From IMG/VR virus record IMGVR_UViG_3300042355_000374, positions 1 through 30,203 of that record: DNA of 30,203 nucleotides. One strand, written 5' to 3'. The number at the start of each line of letters is the position of its first letter. The stretch's first letter is position 1. Below, piece by piece: positions 6,913-13,303 of the stretch. Position numbers and translations under genes: made by a program. Origin of the DNA: a virus. Below the pieces are notes generated by a model. It did not search any database. It saw nothing but the letters and a program-made list of their open reading frames with translations, and had not been told where the DNA came from.

Positions 6913-7154
6913 GGGCTGATCTTTTGTCTGTAGTGCGGAACAGGATACGAAGTTCGAAGCGGCATTCGAATCCGGAACTTGCGGCCCTCCATGATCCCGG
7001 CCCTGAGTGCCTCGGTGATCAGTCGGTTGGTCTGGGCGCGTTGCAGTCCCCATTCGGCCCCCCATTGCGCGACGGTCTTCCACTCCGGCCCCGGGGTTTG
7101 AATGGTCTGCTGGATCTCCTCCCGGATGCGTGTCAGAAGTTCGGAAGATTCCAT
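6909..7154 (-). CDS. Small helix-turn-helix-like protein
   Basis: The gene encodes 81 residues. Residues 1-20 form a helix (SSELLTRIREEIQQTI). Then VAQWGAEWGLQRAQTNRLI followed by TEALRAGIMEGRKFRIRMP reads as a winged helix-turn-helix with a GRKFRI wing. It is probably a DNA-binding regulator or accessory factor. The ATG at 7154 overlaps the end of the metallophosphoesterase by 22 nt, with AAGG upstream. An ATG 21 nt earlier is possible. Confidence 0.6.
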   Translation of the reverse strand: MESSELLTRIREEIQQTIQTPGPEWKTVAQWGAEWGLQRAQTNRLITEALRAGIMEGRKFRIRMPLRTSYPVPHYRQKISP

Positions 7155-7933
7155 TGTGTTTCGCCTTGGCTCCATTGGTGAACGTAGAGTTGGGCCGAAT
7201 CGTCGGTGAACTCCCCGAAAACGATGCCGTGCGACCAGGCCAGCGTTGAACGTCTTCGCAGGGCATAGTCCATGGCCGCGGCATCTGCCAGCGTACCAGG
7301 TGACAGACAAACCGGGTGGCTTTCGGTGCGGCCGGTGGCCATTCCAGCGCGGTGGGCATGGGCCACGACACAATCGCCCCAGGTCTCGGCAGAGTCTCGC
7401 AGGAAGTTCTCGCCGAAGAGAATCCCATGACCCCATCGGAACCCGCCCAGCCGGTACCAGGAGCGATCCAGGACGTCGTGATGTTTGATGAAAACCCGTG
7501 CATGGCGTTCGATGGGCGCGACCATTTGTTGCCAGACGGCCTCGGCGAACCCGCGGACAACCGTGTTGTGATGCCTGGTGTATTTGAGAGCCCGCAGGTC
7601 ATGATTCCCAACGATGAAGACCGTCGGCCGGAGCGCATCCAGGAACTCGACCCCGCATCGAATGTCGTCCAGGTAATCGTCGGCATGATCCGAGTCGTCA
7701 GGGTTGGCCAATGCACCAGCCCGAAGGCTGGCCAGGTCGTAGGCATCGCCCAGGTGGATGACCTCGTCCGGGCGGAATTGTTCCCGGAACAAAAGGGCGG
7801 CAGCCAGTGCGTTCGGGTTGGCTCTGTTGCCATGAGAACACCCGACGGCCATGACCCGGCGGCAGGCGGTGACGACATTCACGATGATGACCCGTGGACC
7901 AGAAACACGCCTTGGTTTCAAGTCTGCGGGCAT
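7133..7933 (-). CDS. Calcineurin-like metallophosphoesterase
   Basis: The gene encodes up to 266 residues. Metal-binding motifs appear in the family order: GCSHGNR (taking the place of the usual D-x-H block), HLGDAYD (GDxxD), VGNHD (GNHD/E), and VVAHAH near residue 193 (GHxH-like). The first aspartate of the D-x-H block is replaced by Cys, which may weaken one metal site. The enzyme could hydrolyse phosphomonoesters or diesters of nucleic acids or nucleotides; the substrate cannot be read from sequence. The start is uncertain: 7933 (ATG) gives 27 residues before the first core strand, while 7882 (GTG) or 7852 (ATG) would start nearer the fold. None has a strong Shine-Dalgarno. Confidence 0.8.
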   Translation of the reverse strand: MPADLKPRRVSGPRVIIVNVVTACRRVMAVGCSHGNRANPNALAAALLFREQFRPDEVIHLGDAYDLASLRAGALANPDDSDHADDYLDDIRCGVEFLDALRPTVFIVGNHDLRALKYTRHHNTVVRGFAEAVWQQMVAPIERHARVFIKHHDVLDRSWYRLGGFRWGHGILFGENFLRDSAETWGDCVVAHAHRAGMATGRTESHPVCLSPGTLADAAAMDYALRRRSTLAWSHGIVFGEFTDDSAQLYVHQWSQGETQWNLPNF

Positions 7934-7951
7934 CAGCGGACAAGCATGGAC

Positions 7952-8203
7952 TCAAATCACGTCCCTCCGGCGTTGGCCTGAACCGATCAGCGAAACAGCG
8001 GCTCGGGTGATTCCGTGATCGTTTGCAATGTCTTTGATGGGCTCCCCACGACCCCACCTTGCGCGGATATCCCGGACAGCCTCGTCGGGCAACGGCTTGT
8101 GGAAGAGAACACCGTTCGTCAATTTCTTCGTCGGGACCAACGCATGGGTCGGCTGTGGCCCTAGGAGTCGGGCGATCTGTTCTGAGGTCAGCGTCGCGCT
8201 CAC
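7952..8203 (-). CDS. Small helix-turn-helix protein
   Basis: The gene encodes 83 residues. The C-terminal half, PDEAVRDIRARWGRGEPIKD followed by IANDHGITRAAVSLI and GSGQRRR, is a good helix-turn-helix of the homeodomain-like type with a basic tail. The N-terminus (TSEQIARLLG) may be another helix pair. It is likely a phage regulator or DNA-binding accessory protein. The GTG start at 8203 overlaps the previous stop (GTGA). Confidence 0.65.
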   Translation of the reverse strand: MSATLTSEQIARLLGPQPTHALVPTKKLTNGVLFHKPLPDEAVRDIRARWGRGEPIKDIANDHGITRAAVSLIGSGQRRRDVI

Positions 8204-8496
8204 GATTTTGGCCCTTCAATGATGTCCACCGATGAAACCGGGACACCGTGCTTTTTGCAGTGCCGTATCAGGTTGGACACCTGGTCGTCGAGAACCGAGG
8301 CCCTGTCGGTGATCCTGCGAAGGTGAGCCTTCAACGCCTTGTTGGTTTGTTCCTGGCGAGCGGTGAGATCGACCAGGGCTTGCATTCGTTCTGCGGCCTC
8401 GAACAGGGCAGCCTGAACAGCCCCATCGTCGGACTGGATCTGAGTCCCGATGATGCGGAGCGCGGAGATGATCGTGGCGGTGGGTGCTGGCTTCAC
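8200..8496 (-). CDS. Hypothetical coiled-coil protein
   Basis: The gene encodes 98 residues. A long helix runs from about residue 25 to 80 (AALFEAAERMQALVDLTARQ, LKAHLRRITDRASVLDDQVS), with heptad-like hydrophobic spacing. It starts with GTG at 8496 inside the repeated junction sequence and ends EGPKS, where GAAGG and a GTGA overlap repeat the junction logic in degenerate form. No family is recognised. Confidence 0.6.
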   Translation of the reverse strand: MKPAPTATIISALRIIGTQIQSDDGAVQAALFEAAERMQALVDLTARQEQTNKALKAHLRRITDRASVLDDQVSNLIRHCKKHGVPVSSVDIIEGPKS

Positions 8497-8726
8497 GGCT
8501 TGGCCTCCTTGGCTTGGTTTCTATTTTGATTGATGAAGCTAATTGGATTTGCTGAAAGCGTCTGCCTACCGCAATGGATGCATTTCCATTTTCTTTTAAC
8601 ATTGAATGCAACGTCCCAGTGAGAATGTGGGCCATGGAAACTGTTGTTTACTGGTTCCCAATAATGAGAACATGCAATTCCACGAAACATTTTGAGTATC
8701 TTTCCAATGTAATTCATTGCACTCAC
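8493..8726 (-). CDS. Low-GC small protein with putative zinc-binding residues (inserted cassette)
   Basis: The gene encodes 77 residues from a GTG at 8726, which has AAAGGAGG at proper spacing; an ATG at 8717 is an alternative. Cys and His residues (ACSHYW, FHGPHSH, CIHCGR) suggest a small zinc-binding domain. Two full 60-base lines inside it (8581-8700) count 37-40% GC, against about 60% in neighbours. The gene is flanked by two almost identical 27-bp direct repeats, and it ends AKEAKP like the gene before it. These traits suggest recent acquisition as a cassette. Function unknown. Confidence 0.6.
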   Translation of the reverse strand: MSAMNYIGKILKMFRGIACSHYWEPVNNSFHGPHSHWDVAFNVKRKWKCIHCGRQTLSANPISFINQNRNQAKEAKP

Positions 8727-8974
8727 GGCTTGGCCTCCTTTGCTTTGTTCCACTTCTCAATCTCCATGTGCCACCCCATAAAGGCGGCAGCAGCACATAG
8801 TACATCCCCCGCCTCCTCCAGCCGCTTGATGCGGTCGACCAGACGGTTGAGTTCGTTGACGATTGCCAATGGCGGATCGTAATAGCCGTAAGATCCGGGT
8901 ATCCTGGATTGATTGCTTGGTGGCTGGATCCACTCAAGCCCGTTGCACGACATGAGGGTGTAGTGGCCGGTCAC
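8723..8974 (-). CDS. Hypothetical small helical protein
   Basis: The gene encodes 83 residues with a GTG start at 8974 overlapping the previous stop. The middle, AIVNELNRLVDRIKRLEEAG followed by DVLCAAAAFMGWHMEIEKW, resembles the conserved C-terminus of small phage proteins that end in a helical GD-x-L-x-x-AAA-x-F motif. It ends NKAKEAKP; those codons also form the AAAGGAGG ribosome-binding site of the next gene. Confidence 0.6.
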   Translation of the reverse strand: MTGHYTLMSCNGLEWIQPPSNQSRIPGSYGYYDPPLAIVNELNRLVDRIKRLEEAGDVLCAAAAFMGWHMEIEKWNKAKEAKP

Positions 8975-9168
8975 GACTTGGCCTCCACGATGAAGTCAAA
9001 GTTGACGCGCCAGGTCTCCCCGAGGCGGTTGAAGGTTTCATTGCCGATCTTCCACGTCGCGGGCTTGGCCTTGTAGGTGGTTTTTCGGCAGTGGATGCGC
9101 AGCCCTTCAATGGATTGAATCGGGATGTTTCGGAGTCGGTGATCCGGTGGGAGTTCGTGCAGCTTCAC
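8971..9168 (-). CDS. Hypothetical 65-residue protein
   Basis: It begins MKLHELPPDHRLRNIPIQSI and has a basic, beta-rich centre (HCRKTTYKAK, WKIGNETFNRL). The GTG start at 9168 overlaps the previous stop, and its last codons (VEAKS) provide GTGGAGG for the next gene. No family is recognised. Confidence 0.55.
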   Translation of the reverse strand: MKLHELPPDHRLRNIPIQSIEGLRIHCRKTTYKAKPATWKIGNETFNRLGETWRVNFDFIVEAKS

Positions 9169-9404
9169 GGCTTTGCCTCCAGCTTTCGAATCAGCGCGTC
9201 AGCGTAGGCCACGCAGGTCGTAGCGACCTTGTCCGGATCTGAGTCGCACATTGAGTGGTTTCGACCGGCCGCCCAACCCATGAGAGCCTGGCCAGCGAAG
9301 TGTGCGCGGAGGCTCATGCCATGGAACGGAAAGTTGACTCCGTTGTGAATGTACTGGACCGCATGAGGAAACGCCGGCCCTCCATCATTTGGCTTCTCTT
9401 TCAT
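9165..9404 (-). CDS. Hypothetical phage protein of the PNDGGPAFP type
   Basis: The gene encodes 79 residues. The N-terminus KPNDGGPAFPHAV and the later GMSLRAHFAGQALMG are a signature I know from many small uncharacterised phage proteins. No activity is known to me. The ATG at 9404 lies in the shared junction (CTGGAGG upstream, ATGA overlap). A longer frame to 9515 would overlap the coiled-coil gene and is rejected. It ends LEAKP. Confidence 0.65.
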   Translation of the reverse strand: MKEKPNDGGPAFPHAVQYIHNGVNFPFHGMSLRAHFAGQALMGWAAGRNHSMCDSDPDKVATTCVAYADALIRKLEAKP

Positions 9405-9586
9405 TGCTTGGCCTCCAGTTGCTTGACCTTTGCCTTCAGCTTGCGGATTTCGCGGATCGCTTGTTCCGGGTCTCCCGTGCCGAGTTCGGCCTGGAGATCC
9501 TCGCGGAGCTTCCATTTTTGGTCTGCCTGTCGTCGTGCGGTGTCGCGTTCTGCGATCAATTGTTGGATGCGTTCTTGGTCAGTCAT
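9401..9586 (-). CDS. Short coiled-coil protein
   Basis: All 61 residues are likely helical, with runs such as RIQQLIAERDTARRQ, KWKLREDLQAEL and REIRKLKAKVKQLEAK, and heptad-like Leu/Ile spacing. It probably acts as a small dimerising protein. The ATG at 9586 overlaps the previous stop. The final LEAKQ codons carry the ribosome-binding site for the next gene. Confidence 0.6.
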   Translation of the reverse strand: MTDQERIQQLIAERDTARRQADQKWKLREDLQAELGTGDPEQAIREIRKLKAKVKQLEAKQ

Positions 9587-9729
9587 TTGGTTTTCGGTTT
9601 GCGTTTCCAGGGGCTGAGATTGTTGACGAGCCGATGCCTTTTGGCTGCACGGTACGCCTCGCCCACGGTCTCTTTCGACATCGGGGCAGCGTCAATTCCC
9701 TGGAGCCTGAGCAACGGCTTTTTGTTCAT
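9583..9729 (-). CDS. Hypothetical 48-residue basic protein
   Basis: It starts MNKKPLLRLQGI at an ATG overlapping the lytic transglycosylase stop (ATGA), with AAAGGA about 9-10 nt upstream. The C-terminal half is strongly basic (AKRHRLVNN, WKRKPKTK). A longer reading to 9807 would lie inside the upstream gene. Function unknown; the charge could suit nucleic-acid or partner binding. Confidence 0.55.
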   Translation of the reverse strand: MNKKPLLRLQGIDAAPMSKETVGEAYRAAKRHRLVNNLSPWKRKPKTK

Positions 9730-10058
9730 CGTGAGAGTTCCTTTTCGATCTTCCTCCAGTAGGGCAGCGTCGCTGGTTTCCGGTCTCCAGTGGGACCGCC
9801 ATTCCATCGCCTGGCGAGTTGCTCGGTCGTCGCCCCACGTCCGTAGTGCCGAAGGTAGGCTTCACAGACGGCCCTGGCCTGGGCGCGGTTGGTCATCGAC
9901 TCCCAGCGGTAATTCGACCCGGTGAATCGGTTCACGTCCACCACCACGGCCCGGTGGATCTGGAGCGGCCCCAAGGCTCGGCCTTGGTCACCGATTGCAC
10001 TGTCCCGCCCGCCGGATTCCACGGCGATCAATGCGGTGATGAGGTTGGTCAGGTTCAT
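9726..10058 (-). CDS. Lytic transglycosylase-like (SLT fold) muralytic protein
   Basis: The gene encodes 110 residues. The SLT/goose-lysozyme hallmarks are present: catalytic Glu14 in AVESGGRDS, the ALGPLQIH loop at about residues 28-35, an AYLRHYG helix at 67-73, and ARRWNGGP at 82-89. These enzymes cleave the glycan backbone of peptidoglycan. No signal peptide or membrane segment is visible, so export would need a holin or the protein acts inside the cell or virion. It lies among early-type small genes, about 14 kb from the holin-like genes. It is the best endolysin candidate in the window. Confidence 0.78.
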   Translation of the reverse strand: MNLTNLITALIAVESGGRDSAIGDQGRALGPLQIHRAVVVDVNRFTGSNYRWESMTNRAQARAVCEAYLRHYGRGATTEQLARRWNGGPTGDRKPATLPYWRKIEKELSR

Positions 10059-10061
10059 GGT

Positions 10062-10322
10062 TCAGAGCGCGTTGGTCCAGTTGGTGGCGATGAACTCGAA
10101 CACAGCCTCCACGGCCTCCTCGTCGTGCCCGATGACCCCGCGTGGTGCTGGGGTTGCAGTGCGCTCGAAGCGGATCTCAAAAGGCGCGTCGGCAAACTCG
10201 CTGCGGATCATGGCCTCAAGGTTGTCGTTGGCTCGGGCAATACCCTCTTGATAATCGCTGCCCCAAAAGCAGCTCCAGTAAGCGGGATCGGTCGGAAGTT
10301 GGACGGTGATCATAGAAGTCAT
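10062..10322 (-). CDS. Hypothetical small acidic protein
   Basis: The gene encodes 86 residues, with an acidic C-terminal helix (HDEEAVEAVFEFIATNW). The start at 10322 overlaps the stop of the tiny upstream frame (ATGA); an internal ATG at 10313 is possible. No family is recognised. Confidence 0.55.
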   Translation of the reverse strand: MTSMITVQLPTDPAYWSCFWGSDYQEGIARANDNLEAMIRSEFADAPFEIRFERTATPAPRGVIGHDEEAVEAVFEFIATNWTNAL

Positions 10323-10417
10323 TCGGTAGGTGTTGAAGTTGTGCGCGTTGGCCAGTCGCGCCCCTGGTTCCCTGGATTCCTCCCAGGTCGGATGGGCGGT
10401 TTGATGGGCACCGCCAT
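10319..10417 (-). CDS. Putative 32-residue coupled micro-protein
   Basis: An ATG at 10417 opens a 32-codon frame (MAVPIKPPIRPGRNPGNQGR at its start) ending in a TGA that overlaps the next ATG. It is Pro/Arg-rich. Its support is only the ATGA coupling and the fact that it fills an otherwise empty 107-nt gap. It may be a leader peptide or simply chance. Confidence 0.35.
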   Translation of the reverse strand: MAVPIKPPIRPGRNPGNQGRDWPTRTTSTPTE

Positions 10418-10429
10418 GCCCTGAAATGC

Positions 10430-10825
10430 TTAGCCAGCGATCATTCCGGCATTGGCGATCACTCGGCGGGACTTGTTTTCCTTCTTGGCCAACCCGATCT
10501 GCTTCAGGTTGTCGGCCTGGTCGAGATCCGAAACCTCGCCGTCCTTGATGGGAACGAGAACCTTGAACGGAGCGTCCGACAGGCAGGAGAAAAACGGCTC
10601 GAATTTGTGCAGAAGCTTGAGGTTCTCGCGAACGCTGTTGATAACGTACCAGACCTGGTTTGCATCGTCAGAGAAGACCGCCACCAGCTTTAACTGCTGG
10701 TCGCGCTCCGTATAGCGGATGGTCTGGCGGGCGTGGGCTTCGTTGTAGCTCAGGTCCATCCCTGTGGCAGCAACGGCATCGGTCAGGTTTGAGTAGCGGG
10801 CAGCAATCTTGATCGTGTTATTCAT
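10430..10825 (-). CDS. Hypothetical protein, first gene after the intergenic promoter region
   Basis: The gene encodes 131 residues from the ATG at 10825; a GTG at 10846 in the same frame is an alternative. It looks like a mixed alpha/beta protein with VWYVINSVRENLKLLHKF and a basic C-terminus (AKKENKSRRVI). No family is recognised. As the first gene downstream of the AT-rich intergenic region, it would be among the earliest expressed of its operon. A 5-bp hairpin (AAGGC/GCCTT, 10848-10863) sits just before the start region. Confidence 0.6.
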   Translation of the reverse strand: MNNTIKIAARYSNLTDAVAATGMDLSYNEAHARQTIRYTERDQQLKLVAVFSDDANQVWYVINSVRENLKLLHKFEPFFSCLSDAPFKVLVPIKDGEVSDLDQADNLKQIGLAKKENKSRRVIANAGMIAG

Positions 10826-10846
10826 TTTTGATTCGTACCGTTTCAC

Positions 10847-10958
10847 AAAGGCTTGATTGCCTTCGATGCTGTTAATTTAACGAAGAAACGTGATCTTGCA
10901 AGCCCTTTCTAAAAAAGATTTTGACCCGCGTTTTTCGGATGCGCGGCCCCCGTGTCGG
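10847..10958 (-). promoter_or_regulatory. AT-rich intergenic region with candidate promoter and palindrome
   Basis: This is the only AT-rich non-coding gap over 100 nt. On the minus strand, TTGCAA (10901-10896) lies 16 nt from TAAATT (10879-10874); each matches 4 of 6 sigma-70 consensus bases. The perfect palindrome GTTAA-T-TTAAC (10871-10881) covers the -10 and could be an operator. Upstream, CCGCG/CGCGG with a later run of six T on the minus strand could be a weak terminator for RusA. A small hairpin, AAGGC-N6-GCCTT (10848-10863), follows. All roles are inferred. Confidence 0.4.
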
Positions 10959-11429
10959 TCAGTCTGTGAACTGCTGAAGGTTCAATCGCAGCAGTGGATC
11001 GGGTGACGATGCCGATCCGAGGATGACCAGGCATCCAGCCCGGTGTCCGTACGCCTTGCCGATCTCCAGTTGGACCACCTGGGAATCGTCGCGCCAGACC
11101 TGAAGCTGGGTCAGCGCGTCCATGACAGCCTTCGCCAGGTTGTCCAGGTCAGGCTTGGATTCGTGCCAGGTTGGAGCGTTCGGTTTGATGTCGCCACTCC
11201 TGGTGAAGTGCGCCTTGGGTCGCGGCATGAAAAACCCGAGAACTAGGCGAAGCGGTCCCAGGAACTGCACCCGGTTCCAATTCGCCCGACACGCAGCACC
11301 GACAGCGAGCTTCCAGCCATCGGCAGTCCCAGGGTCGTACACTCCAGCGCGATTGCCCCTGCGGAACGCCTTGACCCGAGGCTGAGCCTTGGGTTGGCCG
11401 ACGACCACGAACTGAAGGATCTCAGCCAT
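10959..11429 (-). CDS. rusA: RusA-family Holliday junction resolvase
   Basis: The gene encodes 156 residues. The RusA pattern is clear: GQPKAQPRVKAFRRG at the N-terminus, then PDLDNLAKAVMDAL at about residues 93-106 and WRDDSQVV at 112-119. Together these give the cluster of aspartates that bind magnesium for cutting four-way junctions. It would resolve recombination and replication intermediates before packaging. The ATG at 11429 overlaps the OB-fold gene by 8 nt; a GTG at 11441 is an alternative start. It is the last gene of the recombination module, followed by the AT-rich gap. Confidence 0.92.
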   Translation of the reverse strand: MAEILQFVVVGQPKAQPRVKAFRRGNRAGVYDPGTADGWKLAVGAACRANWNRVQFLGPLRLVLGFFMPRPKAHFTRSGDIKPNAPTWHESKPDLDNLAKAVMDALTQLQVWRDDSQVVQLEIGKAYGHRAGCLVILGSASSPDPLLRLNLQQFTD

Positions 11430-11760
11430 GACGCAGCCCACTTTCTGGGTCGATGACGGTCAGGATTCGACCCGTGACCCGCGGGTTCGCATACCACCAG
11501 CCCGTCGGGCTCTTCTCGGCGACAGCGTCTGCATCACCATCGAAGGCGATCAGAACGCCAGCCCGAAGCGAATCGACCAGGGCATGATCCTCGGCGGCGA
11601 ATGAACGGAACTGGACCCGCTGGGCATAGGCCGTCCCCTTTGCAAGAGTCCGTTGCTCGAACTCAACAGTCAGCAGCATGACTGGATTTCCAGACTCTGC
11701 CGTGTGCATTTCTGCCGCATTCAGGATGCGAGCGAACCCGGTTCCTCTCAGGCTTCTCAT
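11422..11760 (-). CDS. OB-fold, SSB-like protein of the recombination module
   Basis: The gene encodes 112 residues. The N-terminal part reads as consecutive beta strands (VMLLTVEFEQRTL, QRVQFRSFA), then a helix (HALVDSLRAG), then strands with a WWYANPRVTGRILTV end. This order suits a small OB-fold single-strand binding protein of the kind found beside phage nucleases and RusA. It lacks the acidic tail seen in the protein at 4795-5088, so the two may have different jobs. The ATG at 11760 overlaps the MazG-like stop. Confidence 0.6.
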   Translation of the reverse strand: MRSLRGTGFARILNAAEMHTAESGNPVMLLTVEFEQRTLAKGTAYAQRVQFRSFAAEDHALVDSLRAGVLIAFDGDADAVAEKSPTGWWYANPRVTGRILTVIDPESGLRHG

Positions 11761-12209
11761 TCGATGATGGGCTTGAGGTTTGCCGGTGAGTAGGACGGCG
11801 ACTTGATGACCTTCCCGTCGTTGCGTCTGACGATCCAGCGGCCTTCACCAGCCGGAAGTGCGCGAGCATCAGCCGGAACGTTGGTCAGTTCGTCTTCGCT
11901 CCACAATTTTGACAGGTTGCTTCGGTGGATCTCAGCGAGTGCATCGTCCACCTGTTGAGACGTGAATCCAGCAGCCAGGGCGGCCCCGTACACGACGTAG
12001 AGCAGGTCCCCGACTGCATCCAGGTATTCGACCAGGTCGGTTGCCGCTGCAAGTTCCTGGGCCTCTTCGTCGATCAGTCGAAACCGCAGGTTTTGAACCT
12101 CAGGCTTTGGCATTTTGGAGATCCCAGGAACGTCCTGACCAAAGGTCAGCATGAACTCTTCGACCATGTCCATCGGGTGGTTGTCGGTGTCTTCCATGAC
12201 GGGTTTCAT
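11757..12209 (-). CDS. MazG-like nucleoside triphosphate pyrophosphohydrolase
   Basis: The gene encodes 150 residues. LIDEEAQEL at about residues 45-53 gives the E-E-x-x-E metal motif, and YLDAVGDLLYVVYGAALAAG at 62-81 gives the paired helix with D65 and D68. Together these mark the all-alpha NTP-PPase superfamily (MazG/PRA-PH type). Such enzymes hydrolyse NTPs or dNTPs to the monophosphate and pyrophosphate. In phages they may adjust nucleotide pools or dampen host stress signals. It is coupled by 4-nt overlaps on both sides. A role in removing an unwanted dNTP for modified DNA would fit the glycosyltransferase, but is speculative. Confidence 0.78.
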   Translation of the reverse strand: MKPVMEDTDNHPMDMVEEFMLTFGQDVPGISKMPKPEVQNLRFRLIDEEAQELAAATDLVEYLDAVGDLLYVVYGAALAAGFTSQQVDDALAEIHRSNLSKLWSEDELTNVPADARALPAGEGRWIVRRNDGKVIKSPSYSPANLKPIIE

Positions 12210-13303
12210 TCGTTCGCTTTCTCTTTGATGATCGACGGTGAGGTTGCTTTCTGTTCGGTGCAGTCTTCCAGGAGACCCTCGACGAGTTCGTCCAGGGCCT
12301 TGCCTTTTGATCCGGTCGCAGTTTTCACAGCGTCCCGGAACTTTGTTTTGGTGATTGTGATGGCCCCCGCGAATTGCTCCTGGGTTCCACCAGCCTGGAC
12401 GAATCGACCAAACACGACCTCGGGCTTGGTGATTGACTCGCGGACGGCCCCGGGCTTGAGCTTCCAGCCTGGGATTGCTCCACCGGCTTCGAGGATTCGG
12501 CGGGCCTTGCCCCTGACCGATTCGATGACTGCTTCAGCCAGCGGGATCTTGTCCAGGAACGCTGCGATTTGTTCCGGGCTCATGACGATCTCGCCGGACT
12601 CTTTTTGCACGGTGGCTGGCAGCGTCTCAACGACCCCGCGGGCTTCAGGGCAGATGGGTTTCGCTCGACAGTATTTGCAGCCGTCAGACGACGGTACACG
12701 CGGTTGACCAGGTTGCCGCACTGATTCCATCAGTCTCGCCATCTCGGCCTCGGCGCGGACCAAATCCTGCGCACCATAGGTGCAGGTGGTTGGCTCACTT
12801 TCGGAAGGTTGGATGATTGAGACCGTGATTTGCCGGAATGGACCGAACGTCAGGTTGACCAGGACAGCCAACGCCCTCAGTTGGACGTTCCCAGTCGCGT
12901 GTTCGACAGTTCCCCGGCCGGTCTTGTAGTCGATGACCAGGGCTGTCGCTGTTGCCTCGTCGTAATAGACCACGTCCGGTTTCCCGGACCACGCCTTTTC
13001 GAAGGCTCTGTCGTAATCCCACAGGCGTCTTTCCCGAATCGCAAGAAACGCGGTTTCGAACGGGAACACGGCCTTGCGCAACGTGTCCTCCATCGCACGA
13101 CAGGCCGATGCGATACGCTGTTCCTCGTCTGGCAGTTGAATGATCTCGCCAGCGAGGTATGAGTGGATGCGGTTTCCGGTGGTGGCATCAGATGATGAAA
13201 CCTCCGGTTCGGTGACCTGTTGCTCCAGCAGGAATGACCCGGGGCAAACAGCGTATCGCGCAGCAGATGACGCGGACGGAAGTCCTTGACGTTCGTCGCT
13301 CAC
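12206..13303 (-). CDS. PD-(D/E)XK nuclease, Cas4/RecB-like, with four-cysteine cluster (DUF2800-type)
   Basis: The gene encodes 365 residues. The nuclease core is visible as H47 (NRIHSYL), D110 in SGKPDVVYY, D125-x-K127 in VIDYKTG, and Q141 in VQLRALAV. Cysteines C20 (VCPGS) and C209, C212 and C218 (CKYC..PIC) have the 1+3 spacing of Cas4/AddB-type iron-sulfur nucleases. This indicates a DNA exonuclease or end-resection enzyme. The C-terminal 120 residues are a separate Lys-rich region. With the putative annealing protein two genes upstream, it could form a two-component phage recombination system. Confidence 0.78.
   Translation of the reverse strand: MSDERQGLPSASSAARYAVCPGSFLLEQQVTEPEVSSSDATTGNRIHSYLAGEIIQLPDEEQRIASACRAMEDTLRKAVFPFETAFLAIRERRLWDYDRAFEKAWSGKPDVVYYDEATATALVIDYKTGRGTVEHATGNVQLRALAVLVNLTFGPFRQITVSIIQPSESEPTTCTYGAQDLVRAEAEMARLMESVRQPGQPRVPSSDGCKYCRAKPICPEARGVVETLPATVQKESGEIVMSPEQIAAFLDKIPLAEAVIESVRGKARRILEAGGAIPGWKLKPGAVRESITKPEVVFGRFVQAGGTQEQFAGAITITKTKFRDAVKTATGSKGKALDELVEGLLEDCTEQKATSPSIIKEKANE

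Noticed and set aside
6730-7878. 382-residue minus-strand frame
   Set aside because: Only its last 60 codons look like a protein (the gene at 6730-6912). The rest runs through the metallophosphoesterase and helix-turn-helix genes in another frame.
9402-9410. A further one-mismatch copy of the iteron-like 9-mer (CATTGCTTG)
   Set aside because: Single, isolated and part of the EAK junction. One-mismatch copies are expected several times by chance in 30 kb, so it is not added to the candidate origin.
10907-10950. Strong intrinsic terminator after RusA
   Set aside because: The CCGCG/CGCGG stem is only 5 bp with an 11-nt loop, and the T-run starts about 9 nt away. It is kept only as a weak possibility within the intergenic region.
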